A stretch of DNA of 40,050 bases from Bacillota bacterium (GCA_023388435.1 JAEWGG010000025.1:1-40050), one strand, 5' to 3'. Positions 1-8,484 are shown, counted from the first letter of the stretch. Notes: generated by a model from the sequence alone, not told the origin. Program-made: numbers and translations.

Positions 1-58
1 GCGTCGGCACGGGTGTCGGTGTAGAACTAGGTGTACGCCTAATCATTAAAAAAAAAAA
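1..58 (-). other. Probable sequencing-adapter-like sequence at contig edge
   Basis: On the minus strand, an 11-T run (58-48) is followed by 29 bases (47-19) that match the Illumina P5 flow-cell adapter, as I remember it, at 23 of 29 ungapped positions. In the reading frame of the surrounding gene P5 encodes LMIRRPPRST; the window encodes LMIRRTPSST. The Pro-Thr codon repeat then resumes. This suggests that the repeat-rich contig edge contains adapter-derived bases blended into the consensus, so the protein sequence here should not be trusted. Confidence 0.6.
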
Positions 59-2500
59 GGGCGTGGGCGTGGGCGTCGGCACGGGCGTAGGCGTCGGCAC
101 GGGCGTGGGCGTCGGCGTCGGCACGGGCGTCGGCGTAGGCGTGGACGTCGGCGCGGCTGTGGGCGTAGGCACGGGTGTAGGTGTCGGCACAGGCGTGGGC
201 GTCGGCACGGGTGTCGGCGCAGGACTTGGCTTAGCACGCACAAGCAGCCGAATCTGTACCTCCTCAGTAGAGCCGTCAGGATAGCGAACCGTTGCTGGGA
301 GCAGCTGTTCACCAGCCTCTTCCGTGTTCGGCTTAAGCAGCCAGGTCAGACTTGTGCCTGCTGGTAGGTCGCTGGCATTAGTCAGTGCCGCCTGGGGGTC
401 AGCTTCCTGGCCGGCTTCGACTTCGAGGTCTCTGACTGTGGGTGTGTAGGACTCGGCGTCGGAGAGGACGTGGAGGTCAAAGCTCAGCAGGTCTTCACTC
501 CGGTCTGGGTAGACCACGCGGACTTTCACCTTCTGATCCCCAGCCTTTTGGGTGTCAGGCTTGCCCTGGACAAAAGAGGCGCTGCTGCCCTCCGGAAGTT
601 CGGACCAGTTGTCAATGGCGTCCTGGGCGACAGGATCTGTGCCTTTTTTTACGCTTAGTTTTTTGGGCTTGGGCTCATACTTATCGCTCAGTGAGGCCAG
701 TCCGTGGACATTTACGGTATAGCTGAGGTTGTAGCCGTAGACTTCGGCCCCATACACATAGCGGCCGTTTTTTAGTGCCTTGACGGGGGCGTTGGCCTCA
801 ACAGGGCCATCCGGATCGGAGCGCAGGGTCCAGCGCAGGCTGTTTTGCCACTTGTCCCTGGGAATAGGGGGCTGCGTTGTCGCATTGAGCTGGAAGAGCA
901 CTTGCAGACGCTTGCCAGCCTCATTAGGAAGATTCTGAAGGTGGCCCGTCCCGTCGCCGTCCTGGGCCAGGTAGTCCTCTTCGGCCTCCGCTTTACCGCC
1001 AGCGCCGTCACTGAAGAAGGGCTCCAGGACAGGATACGTGGTATAGCGGCGATTCTGGCCGCTGGGGACAACATAACTATTTCCGAAACCCTCTACACGC
1101 TGGGGCTCACTGACGGCGGCACTGGCATTGCGGGAGGAGAGCCGGAGCTCGGCCCCCAGCAGAAGCGGCCCCTTATTGTCGACGAGGGGGCCCGGGCCCT
1201 CCAGGCTGGCTGTAGGGGGCAGGGAACTGTCGAGCAGGAGGCTCGCCCCCTCCTGAATACTGAAGATGGGGCCAGTCGTGCTGCTCAGCTTGTGGCCGTT
1301 GAGGTCGAGGTGCAAGCGCCCCATGCTCGGATCAATTTCAAAGGGCTTATCCAGGCTGAAGTCCTTGAAAAGCTTGATGTAGGGATTCGAGAGCCCCTCC
1401 TGGCGGACTCGGTCGAGGGCGCTAGCCAAATCACTGGCGGCGAAGGCCAGGCTGCCATCCGCTTTGTAGACCTCGACGAGGTTCTGCTGCAGGCTGATGC
1501 CCGTGGAGCTCAGCGTGGGAAAGTGGAGATTCTGTGAGCGCAGGGCGGCAGAGCGCTGGGCGTTGACCTCATGGTTTTCGGAGAAACGTGTTTTGCCCGC
1601 GAGATTCGGCTCTGTTTCCGTATCGGCGCCGACCAGGAAATAGACCTGGCGCGCCTGGCGGCCCTGGAGCGGGGGGTCGTCCCAGGTGGGGTCCAGGGCG
1701 TACCACTGCCCCTGGTAATGGACCAGATTCCAGGCGTGTTGTTCACCGTTGGGGATGTTTTTATCGTTGTAGGCCCAGCCTTCAATATAGGCGTTCTCAA
1801 TTCCCAGGGCATCCAGGAGGACCTTCATACCCGTCGCATAGCCGTAGCAGACGGGGCCACGGTCGGGATTGTTGGCCGAGAGCAGGGCGGAGGCCGCGCT
1901 GCGGGAGGAGTTGTCCGCCCCCAGACCCTGACGGTTGTAGACGTTATTCAGGGCGAGCCAGTTATTGATGTAGAGCAGCTTGGCCTCGAATTCGGCCGGG
2001 GCCTGGGCCACGATTTCCCGGACTTTGGCTTCGAAGGCGGCCCGGGTCTCCGCCAGAGACTGGGCGTCGAAACCTGAGAGGAAATAGGGTTCGGAAGAAA
2101 TCTTTCGTGTCAGCTGGTAGCGGACCTTGCCCCCGTCCCGGCTGATCTCCTGCCAGGCCAGATCCGCTGAATTTACCCAGAAAAATTCGGGGTGATCGCG
2201 GAAGAAAGAGAAGAGGATGCGGGAGTGCATGCTCTTGCCCTCAGGTATCTCAACTTCCACGACCTCGGGCTTCTGGGGATCGGTCAGCTTCCCCGCCTGC
2301 TGGAGCAGTTGTAAATACACGGATTTCTCGTGCTCCTCCAACTGTTGATAGAAATATTCGCCAGGGCCAGCCACATGCCGGGCGACGTCGGGGGCTGTCT
2401 CCTGGGCCAGCAGCCGCCCCGTCAGGGGGAGGCTAGCCAGGCAGAGGGTGGCTGCGACAAATACTGCGGCGACTCTGTGCTGTAGTTTGTTCCAGGACAT
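1..2500 (-). CDS. Secreted transglutaminase-like surface protein with Rib-like repeats (partial, C-terminus off window)
   Basis: The frame is open from ATG at 2500 to the left edge (833 codons without a stop). A signal peptide covers residues ~1-32 with cleavage near LLA-QE. A transglutaminase-like cysteine-enzyme core follows, with a visible triad Cys218 (in PVCYGYATG), His255 (in EQHAWN) and Asp270 (in ALDPTWD). Two Rib/alpha-like domains lie at ~605-682 and ~683-752, each with a 'YPDxS' strand. From ~753 a Pro-Thr-Val tail resembles a wall-spanning region; the anchor, if any, is outside the window. The start is supported by AAGGAG six bases upstream and by a good promoter. In family terms it could cross-link or process cell-surface proteins, but the substrate is unknown. 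The region around 1-58 is probably corrupted by adapter sequence. All plus-strand ORFs here are antisense shadows. Confidence 0.85.
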   Translation of the reverse strand, partial: MSWNKLQHRVAAVFVAATLCLASLPLTGRLLAQETAPDVARHVAGPGEYFYQQLEEHEKSVYLQLLQQAGKLTDPQKPEVVEVEIPEGKSMHSRILFSFFRDHPEFFWVNSADLAWQEISRDGGKVRYQLTRKISSEPYFLSGFDAQSLAETRAAFEAKVREIVAQAPAEFEAKLLYINNWLALNNVYNRQGLGADNSSRSAASALLSANNPDRGPVCYGYATGMKVLLDALGIENAYIEGWAYNDKNIPNGEQHAWNLVHYQGQWYALDPTWDDPPLQGRQARQVYFLVGADTETEPNLAGKTRFSENHEVNAQRSAALRSQNLHFPTLSSTGISLQQNLVEVYKADGSLAFAASDLASALDRVRQEGLSNPYIKLFKDFSLDKPFEIDPSMGRLHLDLNGHKLSSTTGPIFSIQEGASLLLDSSLPPTASLEGPGPLVDNKGPLLLGAELRLSSRNASAAVSEPQRVEGFGNSYVVPSGQNRRYTTYPVLEPFFSDGAGGKAEAEEDYLAQDGDGTGHLQNLPNEAGKRLQVLFQLNATTQPPIPRDKWQNSLRWTLRSDPDGPVEANAPVKALKNGRYVYGAEVYGYNLSYTVNVHGLASLSDKYEPKPKKLSVKKGTDPVAQDAIDNWSELPEGSSASFVQGKPDTQKAGDQKVKVRVVYPDRSEDLLSFDLHVLSDAESYTPTVRDLEVEAGQEADPQAALTNASDLPAGTSLTWLLKPNTEEAGEQLLPATVRYPDGSTEEVQIRLLVRAKPSPAPTPVPTPTPVPTPTPVPTPTAAPTSTPTPTPVPTPTPTPVPTPTPVPTPTPTPFFFLMIRRTPSSTPTPVPT
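59..235 (-). repeat. Pro-Thr/Pro-Val codon repeat (PTPVPTPTP tail)
   Basis: A low-complexity tract of alternating CCx and ACx/GTG codons on the minus strand encodes PTPVP/PTPTP units. It forms the tail of the surface protein and reads as Gly-Val repeats on the opposite strand. Such tracts expand, contract and collapse in assembly, so the copy number is unreliable. Confidence 0.85.
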
Positions 2501-2569
2501 GTCATACTCCTTGGTTTAGGTTTGTATATATATGCGAAAGTGATTATTTATATGCATATAGGCATTTAG

Positions 2570-2598
2570 ATTATATCGATTGTGGTCCTGTGAAACAA
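2570..2598 (-). promoter_or_regulatory. Sigma-70-type promoter for the transglutaminase-like gene
   Basis: On the minus strand TTGTTT (2598-2593) and TATAAT (2575-2570) are separated by exactly 17 bases, placing the transcription start near 2563 and leaving a leader of about 63 bases. A perfect 12-base palindrome, TATATGCATATA (2549-2560), lies just downstream in the leader and could be an operator. Confidence 0.7.
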
Positions 2599-2676
2599 TA
2601 TACAGTATGGCTAAAAATTTGGACAGTCCCGAGATGAAAGGCGACAAAAGTGGTAGGGTTTTGCCCCATTGAGAGA

Positions 2677-2931
2677 CTAGCCCTTGACAGCTCCCGCTGT
2701 GAGACCCTCTATGAAGTGGCTTTGGCAGCAAAAGAAAGCCAGGAGGACGGGGAGTAGGACAAGGCTGCTTGCGGCCATCTGAGCCCCGTAGTCCTGGGCC
2801 TGTCCTGCAGCGAAGAGCTTGATACCCACACTTAGCATTTGGCGGTGGACATCTGAGATGTAGAGATAGGGGGACATGTAATCGTTCCAGACCCAGACAA
2901 AGCTGAAGAGGATGATGCGACGGTAGATGGT
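2677..2931 (-). pseudogene. Remnant of a MalG-type carbohydrate ABC transporter permease (C-terminal fragment)
   Basis: About 84 residues ending at the stop at 2677 match the C-terminus of MalG/UgpE-type sugar permeases: a WNDYMSP segment (family: WN-x-[FY]-x-x-P), a membrane span of the LVLLPVLLAFF type, then Q-x-H-F-x-E-G-LTAGAVKG at the end. The frame remains open to 3066, but those 45 upstream residues do not look like a permease and overlap the Abi_2 remnant. A full-length permease has about 280 residues, so roughly two thirds is gone and no partner genes remain. It is best read as a truncated leftover, its 5' part replaced by the DNA carrying the Abi_2 gene. Confidence 0.7.
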
Positions 2932-3055
2932 CCAGTGATTGCTAGACAGTTTCCTCTTTTTAGTGCTAAAGTCATGACAACATGACCGGTACCGCTGTCC
3001 GTCTTGTACGGAGGCCCAGGGCCGGTCCTCATTTTTTATGTGGGGGATTCGTGAC

Positions 3056-3979
3056 ATGGCAGCCAAGGATTTTAAGTCCTGCCGCGAGCAAGTTGCGTTG
3101 CTTATCTCCCGTGGGATGATTGTTGCAGACTAGGAGGAAGCGCAATGTGTGCTGTCTCGCATTAACTATTACCGCTTGAGCGGATATTGGTTTCCATTTC
3201 TAGATTAAGAACAGCAGCGTTTTAGAAAGAATCTTAGATTTTCCGATATTGTGCAGCTTTATGAGTACGATAGGGAGCTGCGAATCTGCCTGTTTGAGTC
3301 TTTGACGGAGATCGAGGTAGCAATCCGTGCACTTCTTGGGTACGAACTGGGACAGATTGATCCTCTCATCTATTTGGAAGCAGAGCGTATGGGAGTCCGT
3401 GCCATCCAGTATCCCCGCAGGCCGAAAGGTGATAATAAGCCTCTGAAGACAAAGCATGAGCTGTGGATCAAGCGTTTTAATATGGTCAAAGACGCATCAA
3501 AAGAGGCCTTTGTCGAGCATCATATCAAAAAATATAAGGGTAAAATGCCGATTTGGGCTGCAGTAGAAATTATGGATTGGGGCCTGCTGTCGCATTTATA
3601 TGGAATGTGTCCGAATTCTGTGAGAAAAGCTATCGCTAAGCGCTGCGGCCTAAGCTCTCCTCAGCTCGAATCGTGGCTCAAAAGTCTTAATGTGGCACGC
3701 AACTACTCCGCCCATCACGCACGCATGTACAACAGGGTTTACACGATTAAGCCTAAGTTCCCTCAAGACGAAGCTTGGGACGGTCTGCGATTGAAGTCGA
3801 ATAAGATCTTCGCCATCATCGCCATAACGGTGTATTTCAGCCGTATGTTAGGCGTTTCAAGCGGAGAGCATTTTCCTGTGCTACTCAAGCGATTTCCACG
3901 AAGCACACGCGCCATGGAGCATACTATGGGCCTGCCAACACAGTGGGAAAAATATCTGGAGATAGCGCCCGGCCCATGA
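3056..3979 (+). pseudogene. Abi_2-family abortive infection protein, broken by two in-frame stops
   Basis: Reading from ATG 3056 in one unbroken frame gives a complete Abi_2 (AbiD/AbiF) protein except for TAG at 3131 (codon 26) and TAA at 3206 (codon 51). The N-terminal block INYYRLSGYW lies between the two stops. The conserved LYEYDRELR and the C-terminal RNYSAHHARMYNR motif (family RNxxAHxxR, HEPN-like) lie after them. There is no frameshift. Family members are phage-exclusion toxins. A truncated product could start at GTG 3251 (242 aa) but would lack the N-terminal helices. Base composition is lower in GC than its neighbours, which suggests transfer. A sequencing explanation would need two independent errors, so a true pseudogene is more likely. 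Confidence 0.85.
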
Positions 3980-4029
3980 CAGAAGGGGTGCTCTTCCCTG
4001 CCGGGAGGCTGGCGGACTGGGGAGCAGAA

Positions 4030-4058
4030 AAAAGAGCGGGCTGCTTGCCCGCTCTTTT
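4030..4058. terminator. Bidirectional rho-independent terminator
   Basis: A perfect 12-bp stem (4030-4041 with 4047-4058) with a TGCTT loop has A-rich and T-rich outer ends, so it can end transcripts in either direction. It sits between the Abi_2 remnant and the convergent acyltransferase gene. Confidence 0.85.
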
Positions 4059-4103
4059 CGCGTCCAGAAGAAGAGGGCCACAGGCCCTGTCTATAGTCGA
4101 TAT

Positions 4104-6278
4104 TCAGTTTGTCGGCGGCCGCCCTGCTGTGACAATGGCCTTGGCCATGAACTGGGCATAGATTTTTGAGCCGTCTGGTGAGGGGTGCGTGGCGTCTGGA
4201 TAGAAGAGCTCGGAGCTCCCCTTAGCGAAGCCGTACCAGTCGATGAGGCGGACGTTGTCATAGCGGGCTTGCAGCCTGTTGTATGCGGCGTTGACTGCCT
4301 GCTCGACCTGGCTCTCGGGGAGGACGACGCTCACGAGGAAGAAGAGGTGGTCGCGGTTCTCGGAGATCAGCTCCTCCAGCCCCTGGAAGTCATTGATGCC
4401 ATTGGTCCCCAGGGCAAAGATCACAACGGGCTGCAGCGTGCCTTGCTGGGCCATGGTCTTGAGTGTCTGGACCCCGTCTGGCATCTGCCGACTGACCCGC
4501 GATTCATACTGCATCAGGGGGAAGAGGCTGCCCCAGTAATCGGCCCCACAGAGGAAGACCGAGTCCCCTTCAACCGTGATGGGCATGCTGGCGGCCGCCC
4601 GGGCCTCCGCCTCGGTCAAGGCGAGCTGTGGATAGTTCTCCACAGCAGCAGGGATATTTTTACTGGCCTCGCCCAGGCCCTGTCCCCACTGGCTCAGCAA
4701 GTTCTTCCAGTCGCGTTCGAAGGAGCGGGCCCCTGGGTCATTGGCGGGGACGGTGGCCTCCGAGACGCTGGCCTGGCTGGCCTGGCTGGCGGCCGGCGGC
4801 GTGGGGGAGACTTCTGTGTTGGCGTCTTTGCTGGCACTGCTCTGACCAGCCTGCGGGCTGGGGCTCTCTGACGTTTTCTGAGCCTGCTGCTGAGCGTGTT
4901 CCTGGCGCTGCTTATCCTGGAGCTTCTGTGCCTCTTGCAGGCGCTGCTCCAACTCTTTGCGAAAGTCCTGCTGGGGGATAAAGAAGGAATAGACGAAGCA
5001 GAGCGGGACCGTACAGCAGAGGAGCAGGCAGAGGAGGACCTTCACACGCTCGATGGCCTTGTTCGGAAACACCCTGCGCCGCAGCAGGAGGACCAGACTA
5101 CGGCACTGGCGGGGCTGCTCGAAGAGACGGTAGCTGAGTTCGGCGAGCAGGGCCAGGAGGAGGAGCTGGAGGAGGAGGGGCAGGATGAAGGGGGCGCGGC
5201 TGTAGGCGAAGTAATAGCGGAAGAGTTCCTGGAGGGCGTGCTGCCAGAGGTAGATGTGGTAGGCCCGGCGGCCGATGTACTGGAGGGGGGCTGAGAGAAA
5301 GAGCCGGCCCAGCAGGCCCTGGTGTCCGGCGGCGAAGGGCAGAAAAACCAGAGTCAGGAGGGTGTAGGCTAGGATGCCGCCACAGTAGGCGAAGGACGAC
5401 TCGGCAGGGACGAGAACGAGCGGTACGAGAAGCAGGGTGAAGAGAACATAGGGCAGGGGGGCCCAGTTCTTGGGGAGGATCCGTGGCAGGCTGCTGAGCT
5501 GACGCTTGCTCAGCAGGGCCGCCAGCAGGGCTCCCAGGAGGTAGCCGAAGAGGCGGGTATCTGTGCCGTAATAGAGACGGATGACGGGGGTGCCCGTGAG
5601 GTAGAGGACCAGCATCAGGAGGGCGGAGAGGAGGCTCAGACCGAAGGCGGTCCAGGCGATCAGGCGACGCAGCTGGATCTGGCTTTGGCGGGGGCCCATT
5701 TGCTTCTTGCAGCTACGGGCCAGGAGGAAGACGAGCAGGGGCCAGATCAGGCTGTACTGCATTTCCAGGGAGAGCATCCAGAGATGTTTTAGCAGGTTGT
5801 AGCGGCCGTGGACATCGAAGTAGGAGAGGCCCTGGCTCAGCTGGTGGACGTTGTTCAGGCCGAGGATGCTACTCAGGGCCGAGTTGCGAAATTCTGCCAG
5901 GATACCCGGCTGAGGCAGGAGGAAGAGGGTCAGCAGACCCAGCATGAAAAGCAGGGGCGGGAGGAGCCTGGCCAGGCGGTGCCAGATGTAGGGCAGGGGG
6001 CCGCGCTCCGTATCCTGGCTGAACTGACCGATCAGCTTGACGCTGGCAAAGTAGGCGGAAATCAGTAAGAAAACCTGGACCTGGAGCCAGGCTCCGGGAA
6101 AGACCTGGGGAAAAAGGTGGTAGAGCACGATGGCGATCATGGCCAGACCGCGGAGGCCAGTCAGTCCGTCCAGATAAAATTTCTGCTTCTTCTGTGTTTT
6201 TCCGTTCCAGGCCTCCTGGGCGTGCTCCAGGGGGACTTGGGGACGCTGTTGGGGGTACATCCACGTGATCTGTGCCAT
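4104..6278 (-). CDS. OatA-like membrane O-acetyltransferase (acyltransferase-3 plus SGNH domain)
   Basis: The 724-residue protein has two parts. Residues ~35-400 form an acyltransferase-3 membrane domain with many hydrophobic segments, starting with YLDGLTGLRGLA and the conserved His54 in LYHL. After a Gln/Ser/Ala/Pro-rich linker (~430-520) comes an extracytoplasmic SGNH-type domain with Ser573 in GDSV, an Asn block GTNG (624-627) and the Asp695-x-x-His698 pair in DATHPSPDG. This architecture is that of OatA, which passes acetyl groups across the membrane and O-acetylates muramic acid, giving lysozyme resistance. Other acceptors (teichoic acid, exopolysaccharide) cannot be excluded. It is monocistronic, with a terminator downstream. 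Start ATG 6278 follows a GGAG-type ribosome site. Confidence 0.85.
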   Translation of the reverse strand: MAQITWMYPQQRPQVPLEHAQEAWNGKTQKKQKFYLDGLTGLRGLAMIAIVLYHLFPQVFPGAWLQVQVFLLISAYFASVKLIGQFSQDTERGPLPYIWHRLARLLPPLLFMLGLLTLFLLPQPGILAEFRNSALSSILGLNNVHQLSQGLSYFDVHGRYNLLKHLWMLSLEMQYSLIWPLLVFLLARSCKKQMGPRQSQIQLRRLIAWTAFGLSLLSALLMLVLYLTGTPVIRLYYGTDTRLFGYLLGALLAALLSKRQLSSLPRILPKNWAPLPYVLFTLLLVPLVLVPAESSFAYCGGILAYTLLTLVFLPFAAGHQGLLGRLFLSAPLQYIGRRAYHIYLWQHALQELFRYYFAYSRAPFILPLLLQLLLLALLAELSYRLFEQPRQCRSLVLLLRRRVFPNKAIERVKVLLCLLLCCTVPLCFVYSFFIPQQDFRKELEQRLQEAQKLQDKQRQEHAQQQAQKTSESPSPQAGQSSASKDANTEVSPTPPAASQASQASVSEATVPANDPGARSFERDWKNLLSQWGQGLGEASKNIPAAVENYPQLALTEAEARAAASMPITVEGDSVFLCGADYWGSLFPLMQYESRVSRQMPDGVQTLKTMAQQGTLQPVVIFALGTNGINDFQGLEELISENRDHLFFLVSVVLPESQVEQAVNAAYNRLQARYDNVRLIDWYGFAKGSSELFYPDATHPSPDGSKIYAQFMAKAIVTAGRPPTN

Positions 6279-6349
6279 TCTGCTCTCCGCTCTCCATTTT
6301 CGTGCTTAGCACCCTGGGCGGAGGGACTCCGGCCACGGCGGTATCCTCC

Positions 6350-6355
6350 ATTATA
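6350..6355 (-). promoter_or_regulatory. Candidate -10 element for the acyltransferase gene
   Basis: A perfect TATAAT on the minus strand lies 72 bases ahead of the ATG at 6278. I see no convincing -35 at the right distance, so the call is weak. Confidence 0.35.
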
Positions 6356-6449
6356 GTGGGCTGGAGCGGCCCAGATGTTAGCGTTTCTTATCAGTATTTA
6401 AACAATTGCGTACGGACTTTTGTCTTTCACTATAGGACTTTCACGGAGC

Positions 6450-6496
6450 GGGGCAGAGCTCCCACTGGCCAGTACTAGGGGGAGGGGCTCTGCTCC
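6450..6496. repeat. Nested inverted repeat between divergent genes
   Basis: GGGGCAGAGC (6450-6459) pairs with GCTCTGCTCC (6487-6496) with one wobble/mismatch, enclosing the perfect palindrome ACTGGCCAGT (6464-6473). It occupies the 359-base gap between the divergent acyltransferase and FGGY kinase genes and lacks a T-run, so it may be an operator or a leader structure. Apart from this and the promoter candidates I see nothing else in the gap. Confidence 0.55.
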
Positions 6497-6560
6497 GCCA
6501 CAAGATATGCGCATCAGGGCCAGCTGAGATCTCCGCCCAGGCGGACTGGGGAGGCCCTTC

Positions 6561-6589
6561 TTGAGTGGGGGGACTGTAACATATGTAAT
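6561..6589 (+). promoter_or_regulatory. Candidate promoter for FGGY kinase
   Basis: TTGAGT (6561-6566) and TGTAAT (6584-6589) are spaced by 17 bases, putting the start near 6596 and leaving a ~42-base leader ahead of ATG 6638. Confidence 0.45.
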
Positions 6590-6637
6590 AATGGCGATAT
6601 AGGAGCGTCAGATTTCCTGCTTGAGGAGGGCAAGACG

Positions 6638-8245
6638 ATGGCCGGGACATGTTGTTACTTGGGGATAGAGCTGGGCTCGACGCGGATCAAAGCCGTTCTG
6701 CTGGACGGGGCTGGCCACAGTCTGGTCCAGGGTGTCTGGGACTGGGAGAGCTGCTATACGGACGGTTACTGGAGCTATGATCTGGAACTTCTGAGGAGGG
6801 GGCTGGCGGCGGTGACGGGCCAGGTGCTTGAGGCCTATCACGAACGCTGGGCCAGTTGGCCAGACCTGGGGGGACTGGGTATTTCCGCCATGATGCACGG
6901 CTATATCGCCCTGGATGCCCAGGGCCGTCTGCTCTGTCCTTTTCGCAGCTGGCGCAACCGCACGGCGGCTCCAGCGGCCCAGAGGCTGGAGCGGGAACTG
7001 GGTTGCCGTATGCCGGAGCGCTGGACGGCGGCCCACCTCTACCAGGCGGCCTTGGACGGGGAAGAGCACCTGCACGACGTGCATCAGGTTCAGACCCTGG
7101 CGGGTTATGTGCAGCGACTTCTAGGCGGAGAGGCCGTGCTGGGTCTGGGGGATGCGGCGGGTGTCTTTCCCCTGGATGCTGCGGGTCAGGACTATGACCC
7201 AGATCTGCTGGAACGCTACCAGGCCTGTCTGCGGGAGGCCTGTGGACTGGAGCTGGACGTCCGCGCCCTCTTCCCGCGACCGCGCTCTGCGGGCCTGGCA
7301 GCAGGCCGGCTCTCTGCGGCGGGGGCCCGTATCCTGGATCCCCAGGGCCGCATCCCGGCGGGAATTCTGCTCTGTCCTCCCGAGGGGGATGCGGGGACAG
7401 GCATGGTGGCGGCCCAGGCTGTTGAGGCGGGTACGGGCAATATCTCCGTGGGGACCTCGGCCTTTGCCATGTTGGTGACAGAGCGGCGCCCCCAGAAGCT
7501 GGAGGGGGAGGTGGATCTCGTGGCCACCCCAGAGGGTAAACCCGTCCTCATGGTCCACGCCAATAATGCCTGCGCGGAACTGGACCAGTGGGTCCGTGTT
7601 TTTCGGCAGCAGGCGGCGGGTCTGGGCCTGTGTGTGGAGACTTCCGAGATCTACAGCCAGCTCTACCTGGCGGCCCTGGAAGCGGCCTTGGAGGGCGGGG
7701 GCTCTGAGGAGGCTGGAAATTGCCTGGTCTATCCCTTCCTGGCGGGGGAGGCCCTGGTCGACTGCAGCGCGGGCGCCCCGCTCATCTGGCATCGACCGGA
7801 CTGCGACTGGAACTTTAAAGACCTGGCCAGGGCCCAGGTCTACGCCGTGGTGGCGAGTCTGGTCAGCGGCTTACAGGACCTGGGTCCAGCGCTGGCTGAG
7901 AACAGACTCCTCGTCGCCCATGGAGGCTACTTCAAGTCTGGAGATGCGGGCTTACGTATCCTGGCCTCAGCCCTGGGCAAGTCGCTCGGCAGCTATTCAG
8001 GAGCCAGCGAGGGTGGGGCCAGGGGGATGGCCCTGCTCGCGGCCTATGCCGCTCAGCGTGAGAGGGGGCAGAGCCTGTCCTCCTGGTTGTCCCGTCTACA
8101 GACGGAGGACGTTCAGTTCCTGGCTCCGGAGGAGAAGCTGGCTGCGGATTACCACCGCTACCTGCGGCGCTATCGGGACTTCCTGCCCCTGGCCCGGCAG
8201 GCCGCCCAGCTCTGGACTGCGGCTGAGGCTGAGGGCCAGATTTAG
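6638..8245 (+). CDS. FGGY-family carbohydrate kinase, substrate unknown
   Basis: This 535-residue protein has the two-domain ASKHA fold of sugar kinases. It shows an N-terminal phosphate-1 loop LGIELGSTRIKAV (residues 8-20), a sugar-side motif AMMHGY (85-90), the likely catalytic Asp251 in EGDAGTG, and a phosphate-2 segment GTGNISVGTSAF. The C-terminal adenosine motif (HGGYFKSG, then GASEGGARGMALLAA) is also present. It phosphorylates a sugar or polyol with ATP in the cytoplasm. It is clearly distinct from the xylulokinase at 15611 and slightly longer, nearer in style to ribulokinase/rhamnulokinase-like members; I cannot assign the substrate. GAGGAGGG lies 7 bases ahead of ATG 6638. Its position upstream of the pentose locus suggests it may serve a related sugar, but a terminator at 9644 separates them. 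Confidence 0.85.
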   Translation: MAGTCCYLGIELGSTRIKAVLLDGAGHSLVQGVWDWESCYTDGYWSYDLELLRRGLAAVTGQVLEAYHERWASWPDLGGLGISAMMHGYIALDAQGRLLCPFRSWRNRTAAPAAQRLERELGCRMPERWTAAHLYQAALDGEEHLHDVHQVQTLAGYVQRLLGGEAVLGLGDAAGVFPLDAAGQDYDPDLLERYQACLREACGLELDVRALFPRPRSAGLAAGRLSAAGARILDPQGRIPAGILLCPPEGDAGTGMVAAQAVEAGTGNISVGTSAFAMLVTERRPQKLEGEVDLVATPEGKPVLMVHANNACAELDQWVRVFRQQAAGLGLCVETSEIYSQLYLAALEAALEGGGSEEAGNCLVYPFLAGEALVDCSAGAPLIWHRPDCDWNFKDLARAQVYAVVASLVSGLQDLGPALAENRLLVAHGGYFKSGDAGLRILASALGKSLGSYSGASEGGARGMALLAAYAAQRERGQSLSSWLSRLQTEDVQFLAPEEKLAADYHRYLRRYRDFLPLARQAAQLWTAAEAEGQI

Positions 8246-8363
8246 ACCAGGCGGGGGGCTGCTTAGAAAAGAGGCCTGCTTATCCCCAACTGCTATTTGT
8301 CACAGAAACGTAATAAATATGGCGAAACTGTGTCTGGAACTTTTGGCCCATTCTGGACGAAAT

Positions 8364-8400
8364 CTCTAAAAAGAGACCGCGCTTGCGTGATTTTTTAGAG
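8364..8400. repeat. Inverted repeat CTCTAAAAA...TTTTTAGAG
   Basis: Nine-base arms (8364-8372 and 8392-8400, with an extra T at 8391) flank a 19-base GC-rich centre. It lies in the gap between the FGGY kinase and the C39-like gene. It could be a weak hairpin or an operator; it lacks the GC-rich stem of a standard terminator. Confidence 0.45.
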
Positions 8401-8484
8401 CAAAAATGACTTTTACAGCGATGCACTTGCCCCAGGACTACGAAAATTGCTAGGGTTGGCCCTGTTTTGTGACAGGAGGTGCCC

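Noticed and set aside
59..235. CRISPR-like regular repeats
   Set aside because: The period is 6-12 bases, without spacers; it is codon repetition.
63..284. Plus-strand ORF of Gly-Val repeats (VGVGTG)
   Set aside because: It is the antisense of the Pro-Thr codon repeat in the real minus-strand surface-protein gene.
845..2077. Long plus-strand ORFs
   Set aside because: The minus strand has one unbroken frame with signal peptide, catalytic triad, ribosome site and promoter; the plus ORFs are shadows in GC-rich DNA.
7566..8369. 267-codon plus ORF in another frame of the FGGY kinase
   Set aside because: Arg/Pro/Ser/Trp-rich shadow composition and no ribosome site.
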